DNA of 49,107 bases from Marinobacter sp. B9-2. GTDB lineage: Bacteria; Pseudomonadota; Gammaproteobacteria; Pseudomonadales; Oleiphilaceae. The notes under the pieces are model-generated. The model was not told where the DNA came from. It saw only the letters and a program-made list of their open reading frames with translations, and did no database searches. The position numbers and the translations under genes were made by a program. The stretch spans positions 1 to 49,107 of the forward strand of contig PYVH01000013.1 in the NCBI GenBank assembly GCA_003030785.1. Direction: 5' to 3'. This document shows positions 7,871 through 16,500 of this stretch, in pieces; within the stretch, counting starts at the first letter, position 1, and every line of letters starts with the position of its first letter.

Positions 7871-9421
7871 ATGATGACTGCAATGCGCAAGCCGACTGCA
7901 CTGATTATCCTGGACGGCTGGGGCCATCGCGACCCGGCTGAAGACAATGCCATCAGCAACGCCAGCACCCCGTTCTGGGACAAACTCTGGCAGAACCAGC
8001 CCAAGACCCTGATCAACACCTCAGGTATGTTTGTAGGGCTGCCGCAGGGGCAAATGGGTAACTCGGAAGTTGGCCATATGAACCTGGGCGCAGGGCGCGT
8101 GGTCTATCAAAGCCTTACCCGTATCGACAAGGATCTGGAAGAAGGTACTTTCCAGCAGAACGAGGCTCTCTGTTCCGCGATTGATAAAGCCGTCCAGAGT
8201 GGCCGCGCCGTTCATCTGATGGGCCTGATGTCTCCCGGTGGCGTGCACAGCCACGAAGACCACATCATTGCCGCTGCCGAACTGGCCGCCGCCCGTGGCG
8301 CCAGGGAAGTCTATATTCACGCCTTCCTCGATGGCCGGGACATGCCACCCCGCAGCGCCAAACCGTCACTTGAGAAAGCCGCGGCCAGACTCAAGAGCCT
8401 CGGTGTCGGCCGCGTTGCCTCGATCGTGGGCCGCTACTATGCCATGGATCGCGACAACCGCTGGGACCGTGTGGAAGCCGCCTACAACCTGATGACCCAG
8501 GGCACCGCAGAATTCACCGCATCCGATCCGGTATCCGGGCTGGAACAGGCTTACGAGCGCGGAGAGAACGACGAGTTTGTAGCACCAACCCGCATCCACG
8601 CCGCCGGGGAGCCGGAAGGCACCATCAACGATGGCGACACAGTGCTGTTCATGAATTTCCGTGCCGACCGCGCCCGGGAAATGACCCGTACCTTCGTGGA
8701 GAAGGACTTCGACGGTTTCGAGCGCAAGAAGCACCCGGAACTGGCCGATTTTGTGATGCTGACCGAGTACGCGGCCGACATTAAAACCTCCTGCGCCTAC
8801 CCGCCAGAGCAGCTCAGCAACGGCCTTGGCGAGTATATGGCCAAGCAGGGCAAGACCCAGCTGCGCATCGCCGAAACCGAAAAATATGCCCATGTCACCT
8901 TCTTCTTCAATGGTGGAATGGAAACGCCGTTCGACGGTGAAGAGCGGATCCTGGTACCTTCCCCGAAAGTCGCGACCTACGATCTGCAGCCGGAAATGAG
9001 TGCGCCCGAGGTCACCGACAAGCTGGTGGAGGCCATCAAGAGCGGCAAATACGATCTGGTGGTCTGCAACTACGCCAACGGCGACATGGTTGGCCACACC
9101 GGCAAGCTGGATGCGGCTATCAAGGCGGCCGAATGCCTGGACGAATGCGTAAAGCGTGTTGTCGAGGCACTTGATGAAGTCGGCGGCGAAGCACTGATTA
9201 CCGCCGACCACGGCAACTGCGAGCAGATGACCGACCCCAACTCCGGCCAGGTTCACACCGCCCATACGATCGGGCCGGTGCCACTGGTATACACCGGCCA
9301 CCGCAACGTGGTGCTGAAGAACGACGGCAACCTGAGCGATGTGGCACCCTCTCTGCTCGCCCTGATGGGGCTGGAGCAACCAGAGGAAATGACCGGGCAC
9401 AGCCTGGTCGAGATCGGCTGA
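7871..9421 (+). CDS. gpmI: 2,3-bisphosphoglycerate-independent phosphoglycerate mutase
   Basis: This Mn-dependent glycolytic enzyme interconverts 3- and 2-phosphoglycerate in the cytoplasm. The protein is 516 residues, the full family length. The N-terminal [10 protein letters not shown] (11-20) supplies a metal-binding Asp. [11 protein letters not shown] (63-73) contains the phosphorylated Ser65. The C-terminal [11 protein letters not shown] segment carries further metal ligands. Other possible starts are ATG at 7874 and 7883, as no strong ribosome site decides between them. It heads a plus-strand run with the EnvC-like factor and the CtpA protease. Confidence 0.97.
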   Translation: MMTAMRKPTALIILDGWGHRDPAEDNAISNASTPFWDKLWQNQPKTLINTSGMFVGLPQGQMGNSEVGHMNLGAGRVVYQSLTRIDKDLEEGTFQQNEALCSAIDKAVQSGRAVHLMGLMSPGGVHSHEDHIIAAAELAAARGAREVYIHAFLDGRDMPPRSAKPSLEKAAARLKSLGVGRVASIVGRYYAMDRDNRWDRVEAAYNLMTQGTAEFTASDPVSGLEQAYERGENDEFVAPTRIHAAGEPEGTINDGDTVLFMNFRADRAREMTRTFVEKDFDGFERKKHPELADFVMLTEYAADIKTSCAYPPEQLSNGLGEYMAKQGKTQLRIAETEKYAHVTFFFNGGMETPFDGEERILVPSPKVATYDLQPEMSAPEVTDKLVEAIKSGKYDLVVCNYANGDMVGHTGKLDAAIKAAECLDECVKRVVEALDEVGGEALITADHGNCEQMTDPNSGQVHTAHTIGPVPLVYTGHRNVVLKNDGNLSDVAPSLLALMGLEQPEEMTGHSLVEIG

Positions 9422-9441
9422 TCCGGGAACGGAACCAACCT

Positions 9442-10575
9442 TTGCGATTTACCGCAACTCTGGCGCTCACCCTTCTACTGGGTGCAGCGCCGGCACTCGC
9501 CCAGCAGGAGGTCACCCCGGCCCAGATCGAGGAACTCAAGGAACGCATTGAGGACATCGACGACTGGCTGGAGGATGCCGAAGAAGACCGCTCCGCCCTG
9601 GAGCGGCAGCTTGCTGCGACCGAAAAGAACATCAGCCGCCTGACCCGCGAACGCCGCTCCCTGCGCCAGCAGGCAGAGCGACAGCAGCAAAAACTCCGGG
9701 AGCTGGAGAAAGAAGCCCAGGAGCTCACCCGCACACTCAACCGCCAGCGGGACAGCCTCAAGACGCAGATCCGCGCCGCCTGGATGGAAGGGGATGCACC
9801 AGCCGTAAAGGTTCTGCTCAATGAAATTGATCCGGACAAGATTGCCCGGACCATGACCTACTACGAGTACCTCAGCAAGGACACAGTTACTCGACTGGAG
9901 GCATTCAGGCAAAGCCTGCAGGAACTGAGGAGCACCCAGGCTGCGGTTCAGTCGACCAGGGTTGAACTGGCAAGAACCGAGGAAAACGTAGCCAAACGCC
10001 AACAGGACCTGACAGCGTCCAGACAGGAACGCCAGCAGACGCTGGCCGCCCTGAATGCCGATATCCAGAACCGTCGCAGCGAACGGGAAGAGCTGGAATC
10101 GGATCGCAAACGGCTGGAAAACCTGCTTGAGGAAGTCCAGCAGGCGATCAACAACATCCCCTCGCCCAATGAATCCCAGCCCTTCGCGTCATTGCGCAAC
10201 AAGCTGCCCTGGCCAGTGAAGGGCCAGGTGTTGAGCCGCTATGGCGAGCGCTATGCCGACGGCAAACTCCGGCGCAACGGCCTGCTTATAGCCACCGGAG
10301 ACGACGCGGAAATTCGCGCCATACACTACGGTCGGGTCGTGTTTGCCAACTGGCTGAGGGGATTTGGCCTGATCACCATCATTGATCACGGCGACGGCTA
10401 CATGACACTGTATGGCCACAGCAGCAGCCTGTTCACCAGCCCGGGAGACTGGGTGGCCGCTGGTGAGCCCATCGCCCAGGCCGGCCGCACCGGCGGCACC
10501 GATTCCCCGGCGCTGTATTTTGAAGTCCGGCACAATGGCAAGCCCGACAATCCGGGCCGGTGGCTGGCAAACTGA
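9442..10575 (+). CDS. envC: EnvC-type murein hydrolase activator (coiled coil plus degenerate LytM/M23 domain)
   Basis: This is a secreted division factor expected to activate amidases that split septal peptidoglycan. The protein is 377 residues: signal peptide (1-20, ending APALAQ), a long Glu/Arg/Gln-rich coiled coil (about 22-250), and a LytM domain (about 260-377). In the LytM domain the usual zinc-ligand HxxxD motif is replaced by RRNGLLIA, as in EnvC proteins that activate and do not cleave. The only start I find at the expected place is TTG at 9442, 20 bases after the gpmI stop, so initiation may be weak and linked to gpmI. Confidence 0.9.
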   Translation: MRFTATLALTLLLGAAPALAQQEVTPAQIEELKERIEDIDDWLEDAEEDRSALERQLAATEKNISRLTRERRSLRQQAERQQQKLRELEKEAQELTRTLNRQRDSLKTQIRAAWMEGDAPAVKVLLNEIDPDKIARTMTYYEYLSKDTVTRLEAFRQSLQELRSTQAAVQSTRVELARTEENVAKRQQDLTASRQERQQTLAALNADIQNRRSEREELESDRKRLENLLEEVQQAINNIPSPNESQPFASLRNKLPWPVKGQVLSRYGERYADGKLRRNGLLIATGDDAEIRAIHYGRVVFANWLRGFGLITIIDHGDGYMTLYGHSSSLFTSPGDWVAAGEPIAQAGRTGGTDSPALYFEVRHNGKPDNPGRWLAN

Positions 10576-10672
10576 GAAGCCCCGGGAGGGCTGACAAACG
10601 CCCCGGGTAACGCCATACTGTCCGGAGTCAGGGAATCCAGTCCAACTATCGGAATAAAAACGGGATATGTGA

Positions 10673-12079
10673 ATGAAACGGGTCAGAAGTACACTCCACG
10701 CCTTTCCATTACGCAGCATTGCGCTCGCTACCTGTTTCGCAACCGCTTCCGGACTGGCCTGGGCCCAGGATGAAGACGCCGCCACCGAGCAGCTGCTGGA
10801 AGGCATTCAGAACGGCGAACGGGTGGAAATCAGCCTCCCTGATCCCGAGAAGCAGCTGCCGCTGGAAGACCTTCGCAAGTTCACCGAGGTATTCAGCCGT
10901 ATAAAGGATGCCTATGTAGAGGACGTAAGCGATCGCAAACTCCTCGAAAGCGCTATCAAGGGCATGCTGTCAGACCTCGATCCTCACTCTACCTACCTGG
11001 CACCGAAGGACTACGAGGAACTGGAAGAAAGTACTTCCGGCGAGTTCGGCGGGTTGGGCATTGAAGTGGGCATGGAAAACGGCTTCGTTAAAGTGATTGC
11101 GCCCATCGACGACACGCCGGCACAGAAGGCGGGCGTCCAGGCCGGCGACCTGATTATCAAGCTTGATGAAAAGCCGGTTAAAGGTATGAGCCTCGAAGAA
11201 GCGGTACAGCTTATGCGAGGCAAGCCAGGTTCCATACTGACGCTGACCATTATGCGTGAGGGCGAAAGCGCGCCTATCGAAATCGAAGTCGAGCGCGACA
11301 TCATTAAAGTGACCAGCGTGAAATCCCGCATGCTGGAGAATGGCTATGGTTATGTCCGCATCACCCAGTTCCAGGCGGATACCGGCTCTCAGTTCAAGGA
11401 TGCCCTGAACGGCCTGGAAGACGAACTCGGCCGAGACCTTGACGGGCTCATCATCGACCTGCGCAACAACCCCGGCGGCGTACTCCAGGCGGCTGTAGAG
11501 ACTGCAGACGCCCTGCTCAATGAAGGGCTGATCGTCTACACGGAAGGCCGCATCCAGAGTTCGCGCCTGCGCTTCAGCGCACGGGCCGGCGACATCATGG
11601 AAGGCACACCGATCGTGGTACTGATCAATGGCGGCTCCGCCTCCGCGTCAGAGATCCTGGCCGGCGCCCTTCAGGACCATGAACGGGCCGTGGTAATGGG
11701 CACCAAATCCTTCGGCAAGGGCAGTGTTCAAACAGTGATTCCGCTGGATGAGACCCATGCCATCAAAATGACCACCGCGCGCTATTACACGCCGGACGGC
11801 CGTTCCATCCAGGCGACCGGAATCAAACCGGACATTGAAGTACGCCCCGCGAAACTGAAAGAACTCGACAGCAAACCCTTCTTCACCGAGGCGGACCTGA
11901 GTGGGCACCTTGAAGGCCAGAATGAAGGGCAGCAACAGGACGGTGAAAACGACGCAGAAGGTCAATCCGGCTCCATGGCGGACCGGGATTACCAGCTGCG
12001 CTCAGCACTGAACCTGCTCAAGGGCATCCGGATTCTGAACCCCAACAAAAAGGACAAGGCAGAAGGAAGCGATCAGTGA
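10673..12079 (+). CDS. ctpA: C-terminal processing peptidase CtpA (S41 family)
   Basis: This is a periplasmic serine protease that trims C termini of envelope proteins, 468 residues. It has a signal peptide (about 1-31), a PDZ domain (about 125-205), and a catalytic core with GSASASE (321-327, containing the nucleophile serine) and SFGKG with Lys349 as the general base. A charged, low-complexity linker follows near 420-445. The gene overlaps the next one by 4 bases (GTGA). Its position after envC fits a cell-wall remodelling group, since CtpA homologues degrade cell-wall hydrolases in related bacteria (family knowledge). Confidence 0.95.
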   Translation: MKRVRSTLHAFPLRSIALATCFATASGLAWAQDEDAATEQLLEGIQNGERVEISLPDPEKQLPLEDLRKFTEVFSRIKDAYVEDVSDRKLLESAIKGMLSDLDPHSTYLAPKDYEELEESTSGEFGGLGIEVGMENGFVKVIAPIDDTPAQKAGVQAGDLIIKLDEKPVKGMSLEEAVQLMRGKPGSILTLTIMREGESAPIEIEVERDIIKVTSVKSRMLENGYGYVRITQFQADTGSQFKDALNGLEDELGRDLDGLIIDLRNNPGGVLQAAVETADALLNEGLIVYTEGRIQSSRLRFSARAGDIMEGTPIVVLINGGSASASEILAGALQDHERAVVMGTKSFGKGSVQTVIPLDETHAIKMTTARYYTPDGRSIQATGIKPDIEVRPAKLKELDSKPFFTEADLSGHLEGQNEGQQQDGENDAEGQSGSMADRDYQLRSALNLLKGIRILNPNKKDKAEGSDQ

Positions 12080-12891
12080 GAGTAGTGAGTACTCTGCTGG
12101 CCCTGGCATTTTGCATTGCCGCCGGCGCGGTGTCGGCAGAGCCGGCAAGAACGGCTCTGCCCCCAACCATTGCCATTATTATTGATGACATGGGTCACAG
12201 CCTTGTTGAAGGTGAGCGACTGGCAAACCTGGATCAGCCGCTCACCCTGGCATTCCTGCCCTATCGCCGACACACGGATAGCCTTGCCCGGCTCGCCCAC
12301 AAGCAGCACAAGGAAATCATGCTGCATGCCCCCATGGCCAACACCCGCAATTATGGCCTCGGCCCCGGTGGCCTGACACCGGATATGGACGAACAGAACA
12401 TGGTGACCACCCTGCGCAGGGCACTCCAGTCCATCCCCCATGTCCAGGGGGTCAACAACCACATGGGTAGCCTGCTGACACAGCAGCTGCAGCCTATGGA
12501 CTGGGTGATGAAAGAGTTGTTCCGCTACCCGGTGTACTTTATCGACAGCCGCACCATCGCCTCGTCTGTTGCCGGTGATGTCGCCGCTGCATACCGGATT
12601 CCAACCATGACCCGGGACGTGTTTCTCGACCATGAGCAAACCGAGGAGTTTGTGGACCGCCAGTTCAAATTGCTGATCAAGCGCGCCCGGGAAAATGGCA
12701 GCGCCATCGGCATCGGCCATCCTCACAAGGTCACCGTGGATTACCTGGAGAAGCACCTGCCAAAACTGGATGAGCAGGGTATCGCCATTGCTACCGTCAG
12801 CGGCCTGTGGGCCATGCGCAATGGCAATCGGGAGATGTTTGCGGAGGGAGAGAAGCAGGCCATTCGACCTGCTTTTGCGAAGAAGGATTAA
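12076..12891 (+). CDS. yibQ: Divergent polysaccharide deacetylase family protein YibQ
   Basis: This is a secreted protein of 271 residues with a signal peptide (about 1-22). It belongs to the divergent polysaccharide deacetylase family (DUF610). The [11 protein letters not shown] segment near residue 34 and the HAPMAN and GVNNHMGS segments keep the Asp/His pattern of a NodB-like metal site. The substrate is not known; peptidoglycan or another envelope glycan is a guess from the neighbours. The start is GTG at 12076, overlapping the ctpA stop. The stop shares TTAA with the convergent hisF stop, so no terminator separates them. Confidence 0.9.
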   Translation: MRVVSTLLALAFCIAAGAVSAEPARTALPPTIAIIIDDMGHSLVEGERLANLDQPLTLAFLPYRRHTDSLARLAHKQHKEIMLHAPMANTRNYGLGPGGLTPDMDEQNMVTTLRRALQSIPHVQGVNNHMGSLLTQQLQPMDWVMKELFRYPVYFIDSRTIASSVAGDVAAAYRIPTMTRDVFLDHEQTEEFVDRQFKLLIKRARENGSAIGIGHPHKVTVDYLEKHLPKLDEQGIAIATVSGLWAMRNGNREMFAEGEKQAIRPAFAKKD

Positions 12892-13661
12892 TCGCGGACT
12901 TCGATTCCCTGAGTCTTCATAAAGGCTTTCGCCTCAGGAATGGTGTGCTGTCCGAAGTGAAAGATAGACGCCGCCAGAACTGCATCGGCGCCGCCCTGGG
13001 TGACGCCATCGGCCAGGTGCTGCAGCTCTCCGACACCGCCGGAGGCAATCACCGGCACAATCACCGCATCGCTGATGGCCTTGGTCAGGCCCAGATCGAA
13101 TCCGATCTTGGTGCCGTCCCGGTCCATACTGGTCAGCAGTAGCTCACCAGCACCCATTTCCACCATCTTGCGTGCCCATTCAACAGCGTCCAGCCCCGTG
13201 GGCTTGCGACCACCGTGGGTAAAGATTTCCCAGCGGGGCTCCTCGCCCTCTTCACTGACCCGCTTGGCATCAATGGCCACCACAATGCACTGGCTGCCAA
13301 AGCGCTCCGCCGCTTCCCGCACAAATTCCGGATTGAACACGGCCGCGGTGTTGATCGAGACCTTGTCAGCCCCGGCATTCAGCAGTTTGCGAATGTCATC
13401 CACGGTACGCACACCGCCACCAACCGTCAGCGGAATAAAGACTTCCGCCGCCATCCGCTCCACAGTTTCATAGGTGGTGTCACGGCTTTCGTGACTGGCG
13501 GTGATATCGAGGAAGGTGATTTCGTCGGCACCCTGCTCATTGTAACGACGGGCCACTTCCACCGGGTCGCCGGCATCACGGATATCAACGAAGTTGACGC
13601 CCTTTACGACGCGGCCTTTGTCGACATCCAGGCAGGGAATGATGCGTTTCGCCAGAGCCAT
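12888..13661 (-). CDS. hisF: Imidazole glycerol phosphate synthase, cyclase subunit
   Basis: HisF joins ammonia from HisH to PRFAR to form imidazole glycerol phosphate and AICAR in histidine synthesis. It is a 257-residue (beta/alpha)8 barrel with the two catalytic aspartates at Asp12 ([12 protein letters not shown]) and Asp131 (AIDAKRV), and phosphate-binding glycines in TVGGGVRT and [15 protein letters not shown] precedes the ATG. It is the last gene of hisB-hisH-hisA-hisF and is encoded tail to tail with yibQ. Confidence 0.98.
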   Translation of the reverse strand: MALAKRIIPCLDVDKGRVVKGVNFVDIRDAGDPVEVARRYNEQGADEITFLDITASHESRDTTYETVERMAAEVFIPLTVGGGVRTVDDIRKLLNAGADKVSINTAAVFNPEFVREAAERFGSQCIVVAIDAKRVSEEGEEPRWEIFTHGGRKPTGLDAVEWARKMVEMGAGELLLTSMDRDGTKIGFDLGLTKAISDAVIVPVIASGGVGELQHLADGVTQGGADAVLAASIFHFGQHTIPEAKAFMKTQGIEVRD

Positions 13662-13670
13662 AAGTCGTCC

Positions 13671-14408
13671 TTATCCCTTCAAACTGTCGCAGAAGGCCTG
13701 GGCTTCCGCCACGTCCAGGGTACCCTCGTAGATAGCACGGCCGGTAATGGCACCGAGGATTCCCTTGTCTGCCACGGTAGCCAGACGCTTGAGGTCGTCC
13801 ATGTTGGTGACACCGCCGGAGGCGATAACGGGGATTCCCCCTTCTTCGGCCAGTGCCGCAGTGGCCTCGACGTTTACACCCTGCATCATGCCGTCGCGGC
13901 TGATGTCGGTGTAAACAATGGCATCCACGCCGTCGTTGGCGAACCGTTTGGCGAGATCGGTGGCCATCACTTCCGAGACCTCCGCCCAGCCATCGGTAGC
14001 CACACGGCCGTCTTTGGCATCCAGGCCAACAATGATGTGGCCGGGGAATTTCTTGCACATCTCGGTCACGAATTCCGGCTCTTTAACGGCCTTGGTGCCG
14101 ATGATGACCCACTGCACGCCGGCCTTCAGATAGGCCTCGATGGTTTCCGCTGAGCGGATGCCACCGCCGATCTGGATCGGCAGATCCGGGTATTTTCGGG
14201 CGATTGCCTGAACAATTTCCCCGTTGACCGGTTCGCCAGCAAAGGCTCCGTTCAGGTCAACCAGGTGCAGGCGCCGCGCGCCGGCTTCCACCCAGCGGGT
14301 GGCCATATCGACAGGGTCGTCACCAAACACCGTGGAGTCGTCCATGCGGCCCTGACGAAGCCGTACGCACTTGCCGTCTTTCAGATCAATCGCGGGAATT
14401 ATCAACAT
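13671..14408 (-). CDS. hisA: ProFAR isomerase
   Basis: HisA performs the Amadori isomerisation of ProFAR to PRFAR in histidine synthesis. It is a 245-residue barrel with Asp8 (PAIDLKDGK) and Asp130 (GLDAKDG) as the acid/base pair. The phosphate-binding glycines are in IGGGIRS and IASGGV, shared with HisF. The start overlaps the hisH 3' end by 7 bases. It lies 9 bases before hisF. Confidence 0.98.
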   Translation of the reverse strand: MLIIPAIDLKDGKCVRLRQGRMDDSTVFGDDPVDMATRWVEAGARRLHLVDLNGAFAGEPVNGEIVQAIARKYPDLPIQIGGGIRSAETIEAYLKAGVQWVIIGTKAVKEPEFVTEMCKKFPGHIIVGLDAKDGRVATDGWAEVSEVMATDLAKRFANDGVDAIVYTDISRDGMMQGVNVEATAALAEEGGIPVIASGGVTNMDDLKRLATVADKGILGAITGRAIYEGTLDVAEAQAFCDSLKG

Positions 14409-15043
14409 TTTCCAGTCCAGTTCGTAAAATTCTCAAGCAACTGCAAACCCGCCCGGGCACTTTTCTCCGGGTGGAATTGCACCGCAAAAATATTGTCTCG
14501 CGCCACCGCTGCCGCAAGGTCTACACCATAGTGGGTGCGGCCCGCCATATCAGCGTTGCCCTCGGCCTCTGCGTAGTAACTGTGCACGAAGTAGAAACGG
14601 TCACCCTCGGGAATGTTATGCCACAGAGGGTGATCAATGGTCTGCTGCACCTGATTCCAGCCCATGTGGGGCACTTTCAGGCGCTCGCCGTTTTCCGTGA
14701 GGTGATCACCGAAATAGCGCACTTGCGAAGGGAACAGGCCGATACAGTCAACGCCACGGTTTTCCTCACTGCGGGACATCAGGGCCTGCATGCCCACGCA
14801 GATGCCGAGAAACGGCCGGTCTCTGGAGACTTCCCGAACCAGTTCAACGACACCCAGTCGCTGCATCTCCGCCATGCAGTCTCGGATGGCGCCCACGCCG
14901 GGGAGGATGACACGGTCTGCTTCGCGAATTTTTTCGGCGTTGTCGGTGACCAGTACGGTGGTGTCCGGGGCAACGTGCTCTACCGCTTTTTTGGCAGAGT
15001 GAAGATTGCCCATGCCGTAGTCGATTATGGCAACGGTTTTCAT
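14402..15043 (-). CDS. hisH: Imidazole glycerol phosphate synthase, glutaminase subunit
   Basis: HisH hydrolyses glutamine and channels ammonia to HisF. It is a 213-residue class I glutamine amidotransferase with nucleophile Cys82 (LGICVGMQ) and the His191/Glu193 pair (FHPEKS). It has the family-typical start [12 protein letters not shown]. It is separated from hisB by 71 bases containing a short ACCGG/CCGGT inverted repeat, and it overlaps hisA. Confidence 0.98.
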   Translation of the reverse strand: MKTVAIIDYGMGNLHSAKKAVEHVAPDTTVLVTDNAEKIREADRVILPGVGAIRDCMAEMQRLGVVELVREVSRDRPFLGICVGMQALMSRSEENRGVDCIGLFPSQVRYFGDHLTENGERLKVPHMGWNQVQQTIDHPLWHNIPEGDRFYFVHSYYAEAEGNADMAGRTHYGVDLAAAVARDNIFAVQFHPEKSARAGLQLLENFTNWTGKC

Positions 15044-15114
15044 GGTTGTTGCTATGTCCTTGATTGACCGGCCAAAGGTGACCGGTTAAAGCGAGCCTTC
15101 TGGCGACGAGCCTT

Positions 15115-15708
15115 TTACAGAGAACCTTTGGTGGACGGCGTAATGCCGGCCATCCGCTCGTCCATCTCGATCGCCATGCGCAGGGCACGGCCAAAGGCTT
15201 TAAACACGGTTTCGATCTGGTGGTGGGTATTCTTGCCCTTCAGATTGTCGATGTGCAGGGTCACCATGGAGTGATTCACGAAGCCGTGGAAGAACTCCTC
15301 GAACAGATCAACATCGAAACCGCCCACGGCGCCACGGGTGTAAGGTACATCCATCATCAGGCCAGGGCGGCCGGACAGATCGATAACCACCCGGGAGAGG
15401 GCTTCATCCAGCGGCACGTAGGCATGACCGTATCGGCGGATGCCCTTTTTGTCGCCAACGGCCTGCTTGAAGGCCTGGCCAAGGGTGATACCGATGTCTT
15501 CCACCGTGTGGTGATCGTCGATGTGCAGATCGCCCCTGGAAACGATGTTCAGATCCACCAGACCATGACGGGCAATCTGGTCCATCATGTGCTCCAGAAA
15601 GGGCACGCCGGTGTCGAAACTGGATTTACCGGTGCCGTCGAGATCAATCTCAACGGTGATCTGGGTTTCAAGGGTATTTCGTTCTACCCGAGCCTTACGT
15701 TCGGCCAT
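15115..15708 (-). CDS. hisB: Imidazoleglycerol-phosphate dehydratase
   Basis: HisB dehydrates imidazole glycerol phosphate to imidazole acetol phosphate. The protein is 197 residues, the monofunctional form without the histidinol-phosphatase domain found in enteric bacteria. The metal-binding [10 protein letters not shown] and [11 protein letters not shown] motifs are intact, as is the later NTHHQIE-like [12 protein letters not shown] place the start at 15708 because GGAG lies just upstream; a methionine nine codons earlier has no ribosome site. A good promoter precedes it. Confidence 0.97.
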   Translation of the reverse strand: MAERKARVERNTLETQITVEIDLDGTGKSSFDTGVPFLEHMMDQIARHGLVDLNIVSRGDLHIDDHHTVEDIGITLGQAFKQAVGDKKGIRRYGHAYVPLDEALSRVVIDLSGRPGLMMDVPYTRGAVGGFDVDLFEEFFHGFVNHSMVTLHIDNLKGKNTHHQIETVFKAFGRALRMAIEMDERMAGITPSTKGSL

Positions 15709-15760
15709 GGGGACTCCGTGACAATTGAGCGGCATAATGCCGGAAAAATTCTATCCGGCG

Positions 15761-15789
15761 ATTATACCTTTTATGACCGCTGGAGTCCC
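15761..15789 (-). promoter_or_regulatory. Promoter of the hisBHAF operon
   Basis: On the minus strand a perfect -10 TATAAT (15761-15766) follows GGGACT (15784-15789) after 17 bases; the -35 match is only three of six. Transcription would begin near 15754. The first transcribed bases would include a GCCGGA/TCCGGC hairpin (15739-15759) before the hisB ribosome site. I see no histidine-rich leader peptide. Confidence 0.55.
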
Positions 15790-15802
15790 ACAACCGGTTT
15801 AA

Positions 15803-15817
15803 TCGCTACGATAGCGA
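15803..15817. other. Small inverted repeat after the SRPBCC gene
   Basis: TCGCTA/TAGCGA with a 3-base loop lies 30-45 bases past the SRPBCC stop. It could be a weak terminator, but no T run follows on the minus strand. Function uncertain. Confidence 0.3.
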
Positions 15818-15846
15818 AGCGCGGGTTAACGGCAAGCAAGGCTTTG

Positions 15847-16308
15847 TCAGAAGGCCTTCTTGAGGTTGTTCATGTAAGTATCCACGAGGCTGTTGAACTC
15901 GTGCTTGATGACCGGGCTGATTGCCAGTTTGAGCAGGCTGGGCAGGGGCACAGTCAACTCTGCACTGGTCTGGAACTTCACGGCAGTGGCATTGTCACCC
16001 TTGGACTTGATGGTCCAGGAACCGCTCACAACTCCGTTGCCCTCGCCTTTTACCGGCTCCCAGGTAATCCGCCCGGCCTCTTTGTCCGAATGGTACTTGC
16101 AGGCATAGACCGACTGGATCGCGTGCTTGTCGACGCCGACTTTTTCCATTTCCCAGCGGTAGGTATTGTCGCCGAGATCTGTCAGTTTGTGGACCTTGGG
16201 AAAGTGACTGGCTGAACGTGGCACATCCGCCAGCAGATCAAACACTTCATCATAGCTCCCCGGAATCTCAAGTTCCCGGTTCAGCTCAATCGAAACGGTA
16301 ATAGCCAC
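15847..16308 (-). CDS. SRPBCC-fold protein (START/CoxG-like), function unknown
   Basis: This is a 153-residue soluble protein with the SRPBCC (helix-grip) pattern: an opening strand and SYDEVFDLLADVPRSASHFP near residues 17-36, then alternating strands and a long C-terminal helix ending HEFNSLVDTYMNNLKKAF. The fold binds hydrophobic ligands in a deep pocket; the ligand here is unknown. The start is GTG at 16308, since AGGAG lies 6 bases before it. An upstream TTG at 16314 overlaps that ribosome site. It lies upstream of hisB on the same strand but has its own gap, and it is divergent from asmA. I would not link it to histidine synthesis. Confidence 0.8.
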   Translation of the reverse strand: MAITVSIELNRELEIPGSYDEVFDLLADVPRSASHFPKVHKLTDLGDNTYRWEMEKVGVDKHAIQSVYACKYHSDKEAGRITWEPVKGEGNGVVSGSWTIKSKGDNATAVKFQTSAELTVPLPSLLKLAISPVIKHEFNSLVDTYMNNLKKAF

Positions 16309-16446
16309 GGCCAACTCCTTCTTGTGTTTATAGGTATCAATGTAGTCGGAAATTTAAGGGGGTGTATTTTGGCCCAACACTACCGCATTGTCATACTCCG
16401 CGCTGTTAATTTGTTAACCCTGCGTTATCCTTTGGGTCATTGGCGT

Positions 16447-16467
16447 CAGTATTCGCCGCGAATACTG
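16447..16467 (+). promoter_or_regulatory. 9-bp hairpin in the asmA leader
   Basis: CAGTATTCG and CGAATACTG pair perfectly around CCG, 33 bases before the asmA ATG and ahead of the ribosome site AGGAAGG. No T run follows, so it is not a terminator. It may be an operator or an mRNA-stabilising stem. Confidence 0.4.
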
Positions 16468-16500
16468 CAAGCTCCCAACATTAGGAAGGAAGCCTGAAAT

